IMG/VR virus record: IMGVR_UViG_3300020392_000011
Coordinates: 1 to 64,000 of that record
Origin: a virus
Length of the DNA: 64,000 nt
Direction: 5' to 3' (one strand)
Positions 62,674-64,000 of this stretch are shown piece by piece. The notes beneath the pieces are model-generated. The model was not told the DNA's origin, made no database searches, and was given only the letters and a program-made list of their open reading frames with translations. The position numbers were made by a program, and so were the translations under genes. Within the stretch, counting starts at the first letter, position 1; each line of letters starts with the position of its first letter.

Positions 62674-62816
62674 ATGAAGCTGATATAAGAGATATGGTCG
62701 GAGCACCGACTATGGAAGAGGAGCTCGAAGCACAAGCTAGAGCTGAGAGAAACGAATGTGTATGTGGTACAATTGATTGTGATACTGCGTACTCATGTCA
62801 TACAATGGGGTATTAA
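62670..62816 (+). CDS. Small Cys-containing protein, 48 aa
   Basis: ATGA overlap with the previous stop, ribosome site GAGGAGATG. N-terminal acidic helix (MEEELEAQARAERNE), then four cysteines in C-x-C...C...C with a His (CVCGTIDCDTAYSCH), which could hold a zinc ion. Unknown function. Confidence 0.65.
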   Translation: MNEADIRDMVGAPTMEEELEAQARAERNECVCGTIDCDTAYSCHTMGY

Positions 62817-62817
62817 T

Positions 62818-63141
62818 ATGAGAACAGATGCTTATGTAATGACTGCACATACAAAAAGTGCTGGTGATATGTTAGAGATAGAAACAATTAGAAAGTCGGT
62901 AAAATCTATTAATAAACTCAATAAACGAAAAGAAAAAATAATGAAAAATAGATTTGAGTATGGTTATAGTAAAAACCCACCTCAACAATTGCCAAGATAT
63001 AGAGTTACTCTACACGGTAGAGGACCTAGAACTAAATACTCTATCTTGGACGATAAAGGATTTAGAGGTTATGATAGAGAATTACCTTTAAAATATGCGG
63101 AGAGAATAGATGTCTACATACATGAAAGATCTCAATGGTAA
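62818..63141 (+). CDS. Unknown basic protein, 107 aa
   Basis: Start ATG 62818 directly after the previous stop; an in-frame ATG at 62758 would lie inside the previous gene. Basic product: a helical first half rich in Lys (IRKSVKSINKLNKRKEKIMK) and a second half that may be a small beta domain (RYRVTLHGRGPRTKYSILDD). Overlaps the next gene by 32 bases. Not recognised. Confidence 0.65.
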   Translation: MRTDAYVMTAHTKSAGDMLEIETIRKSVKSINKLNKRKEKIMKNRFEYGYSKNPPQQLPRYRVTLHGRGPRTKYSILDDKGFRGYDRELPLKYAERIDVYIHERSQW

Positions 63142-63292
63142 TCCTGCTAATGTAGCATATAAAGTTATAGCAACTGGAGAAAAGGAACCAGTTGCAGAAT
63201 TTATTTTTAAATCATTGAAAGAGGCTTTAGCTTTTGAAATGGGAATGAGGGATAAGAAATACGAAACTACATTGGAGAGAATTAATGTTTGA
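63110..63292 (+). CDS. Small unknown protein, 60 aa
   Basis: ATG 63110 after GCGGAGAGAATAG inside the preceding gene. The pattern VAYKVIATGEKEPVAEFIF followed by a helix EALAFEMGMRDKK suggests a small alpha/beta fold. Overlaps the next gene by 8 bases. Function unknown. Confidence 0.6.
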   Translation: MSTYMKDLNGNPANVAYKVIATGEKEPVAEFIFKSLKEALAFEMGMRDKKYETTLERINV

Positions 63293-63473
63293 AATTTATT
63301 TTATAATTTTTATTATATGTACATTTGGTTGTGCATGGCAATCTTACGGTATAGGTAAAAAAGTTGGTCTTGAAGAAGGCACAGAAAAAGCCCTTGAAAT
63401 ATTACATGAGAATAAAGTAATATCTTTTGACGAGAAAGGGAATATTGTACCTAATCCATATTTTCGCAATTAA
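63285..63473 (+). CDS. Small membrane-anchored protein, 62 aa
   Basis: N-terminal hydrophobic helix MFEIYFIIFIICTFGCAWQS, with a Cys near its end (a lipobox-like G-C is present but not canonical), then a hydrophilic domain. Last gene of the small-gene run; a late promoter follows. Confidence 0.62.
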   Translation: MFEIYFIIFIICTFGCAWQSYGIGKKVGLEEGTEKALEILHENKVISFDEKGNIVPNPYFRN

Positions 63474-63478
63474 AAACT

Positions 63479-63486
63479 TATAAATA
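63479..63486 (+). promoter_or_regulatory. Late promoter TATAAATA
   Basis: Exact late box 29 bases before the ATG of the last gene, with ATAGAGGAAATAT as ribosome site. Marks the start of another late region to the right. Confidence 0.75.
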
Positions 63487-63515
63487 GATTTATATACTTT
63501 TTATAGAGGAAATAT

Positions 63516-64000
63516 ATGAAAAGATTTAAATCTCATTTAAAAGAAATGACCAAAAAGGCATTACAGCAAAAAATTGCTGATTTAGACGATAGATTAGATA
63601 CTCATTCAAATGCCGGTAGAATAATGAATACTGGCAAATTATCTAGCCAAGAATTTAAAAAATTATTAAAGAAAAAAGTAGCAGATTCAGATGTAAAAAT
63701 AGTACCACCAAGTACGGGTGCTAATAAATCATCTCAATTTGATTTATTTTCTTTTGAATTAGATGGTAAATCTATGGATATTACTCTATCTAATCCTGTC
63801 GCAGGTCGAGGTTCTAAATCGACAGACAAAAACGAAGAGTCTTTAATGTTAGTAATTTCAGCTATGTACGATGGTGCTGATGGTAAAGATGAAATAAAAT
63901 CCACTGCATTAGAAAAATCAGTATATTCTATATGTGTAGATAAATCTGGTAAAGAATTTGGTATTACACACGCCAGAGAATTAATGAATTATTTGGAAGA
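63516..64000 (+). CDS. Unknown late protein, 3' end outside the window
   Basis: Open from ATG 63516 to the window edge (161 codons seen). N-terminus MKRFKSHLKEMTKKALQQKI is a basic helix; later FDLFSFELDGKSMDITLSNP and GRGSKSTDKNEESLMLVISA, then MYDGADGKDEI. The late promoter suggests a virion or assembly protein. The K/R-rich start resembles other late proteins of marine T4-like phages, but no function is recognised. Confidence 0.7.
   Translation, partial: MKRFKSHLKEMTKKALQQKIADLDDRLDTHSNAGRIMNTGKLSSQEFKKLLKKKVADSDVKIVPPSTGANKSSQFDLFSFELDGKSMDITLSNPVAGRGSKSTDKNEESLMLVISAMYDGADGKDEIKSTALEKSVYSICVDKSGKEFGITHARELMNYLE

Noticed and set aside
1-64000. CRISPR arrays, insertion sequences, homing endonucleases, inteins, introns or attachment sites
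   Set aside because: No regular short repeats with spacers, no transposase or integrase, and gp43, gp17, gp41 and UvsX read through uninterrupted. The tRNA-Ala is complete with no duplicated 3' half.

Overview
The window is a continuous piece of a T4-like myovirus genome (Tevenvirinae-related, marine 'exo-T4' type). It is AT-rich, almost every gene lies on the + strand, and many genes overlap by 1-4 bases. Genes for T4 gp13-gp23, UvsY, UvsW, gp55, gp47, gp46, gp45, gp44, gp62, RegA, gp43, UvsX and gp41 are recognisable from their proteins. The marine, possibly pelagiphage-like (SAR11) assignment is an inference. It rests on the low GC, the gene order, the phage-borne ribosomal protein bS21, the CobS/CobT-like pair and the absence of photosynthesis genes in this window. 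The host cannot be read from the sequence.

Layout. (1) 1-17.9 kb: a host-recognition region with three giant, modular, repeat-rich fibre-like proteins, one ending in an S74 intramolecular chaperone domain, and smaller LamG/CBM-like proteins. (2) 17.9-31.8 kb: neck, terminase, tail sheath, tail tube, portal, prohead protease, scaffold and major capsid genes. A RimK-RimB-like fusion gene sits between gp17 and gp18. (3) 31.8-38.7 kb: UvsY, a capsule-type glycosyltransferase, UvsW, the late sigma factor gp55, the gp46/47 nuclease and one tRNA-Ala(UGC). (4) 38.8-50.3 kb: a CobT/CobS-like metalloprotease-VWA/AAA+ pair, sliding clamp, clamp loader, RegA, Hsp20 and DNA polymerase. (5) 50.3-58.6 kb: accessory nucleotide and DNA metabolism, including an NTP pyrophosphatase, a primase-like protein, a SleB lysin, a nuclease, a thymidylate synthase/dCMP hydroxymethylase homologue, a dCMP deaminase, a TAGT-like glycosyltransferase, a C5-cytosine methyltransferase, an NDP-sugar epimerase and a short UDP-glucose dehydrogenase. 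(6) 58.6-64 kb: peroxiredoxin, ribosomal protein bS21, UvsX, gp41 helicase and a run of small unknown genes.

Regulation is visible. Late genes have TATAAATA boxes, the gp55-type late promoter. Replication and metabolism genes have a second, highly conserved class: TGTACA, a 16-17 base spacer, then TGG-TATAAT or TGG-TACAAT. I find twelve of these. One lies on the minus strand at 35.1 kb and points into antisense. Three carry an AACATGCATGTT palindrome at a fixed distance upstream.

The most interesting ideas are: a possible cytosine hypermodification pathway at 53-58.6 kb; a possible two-part ribosome-targeting strategy (bS21 plus RimK-RimB fusion); the promoter network with its antisense member; and a probable AUU-initiated metalloprotease gene.
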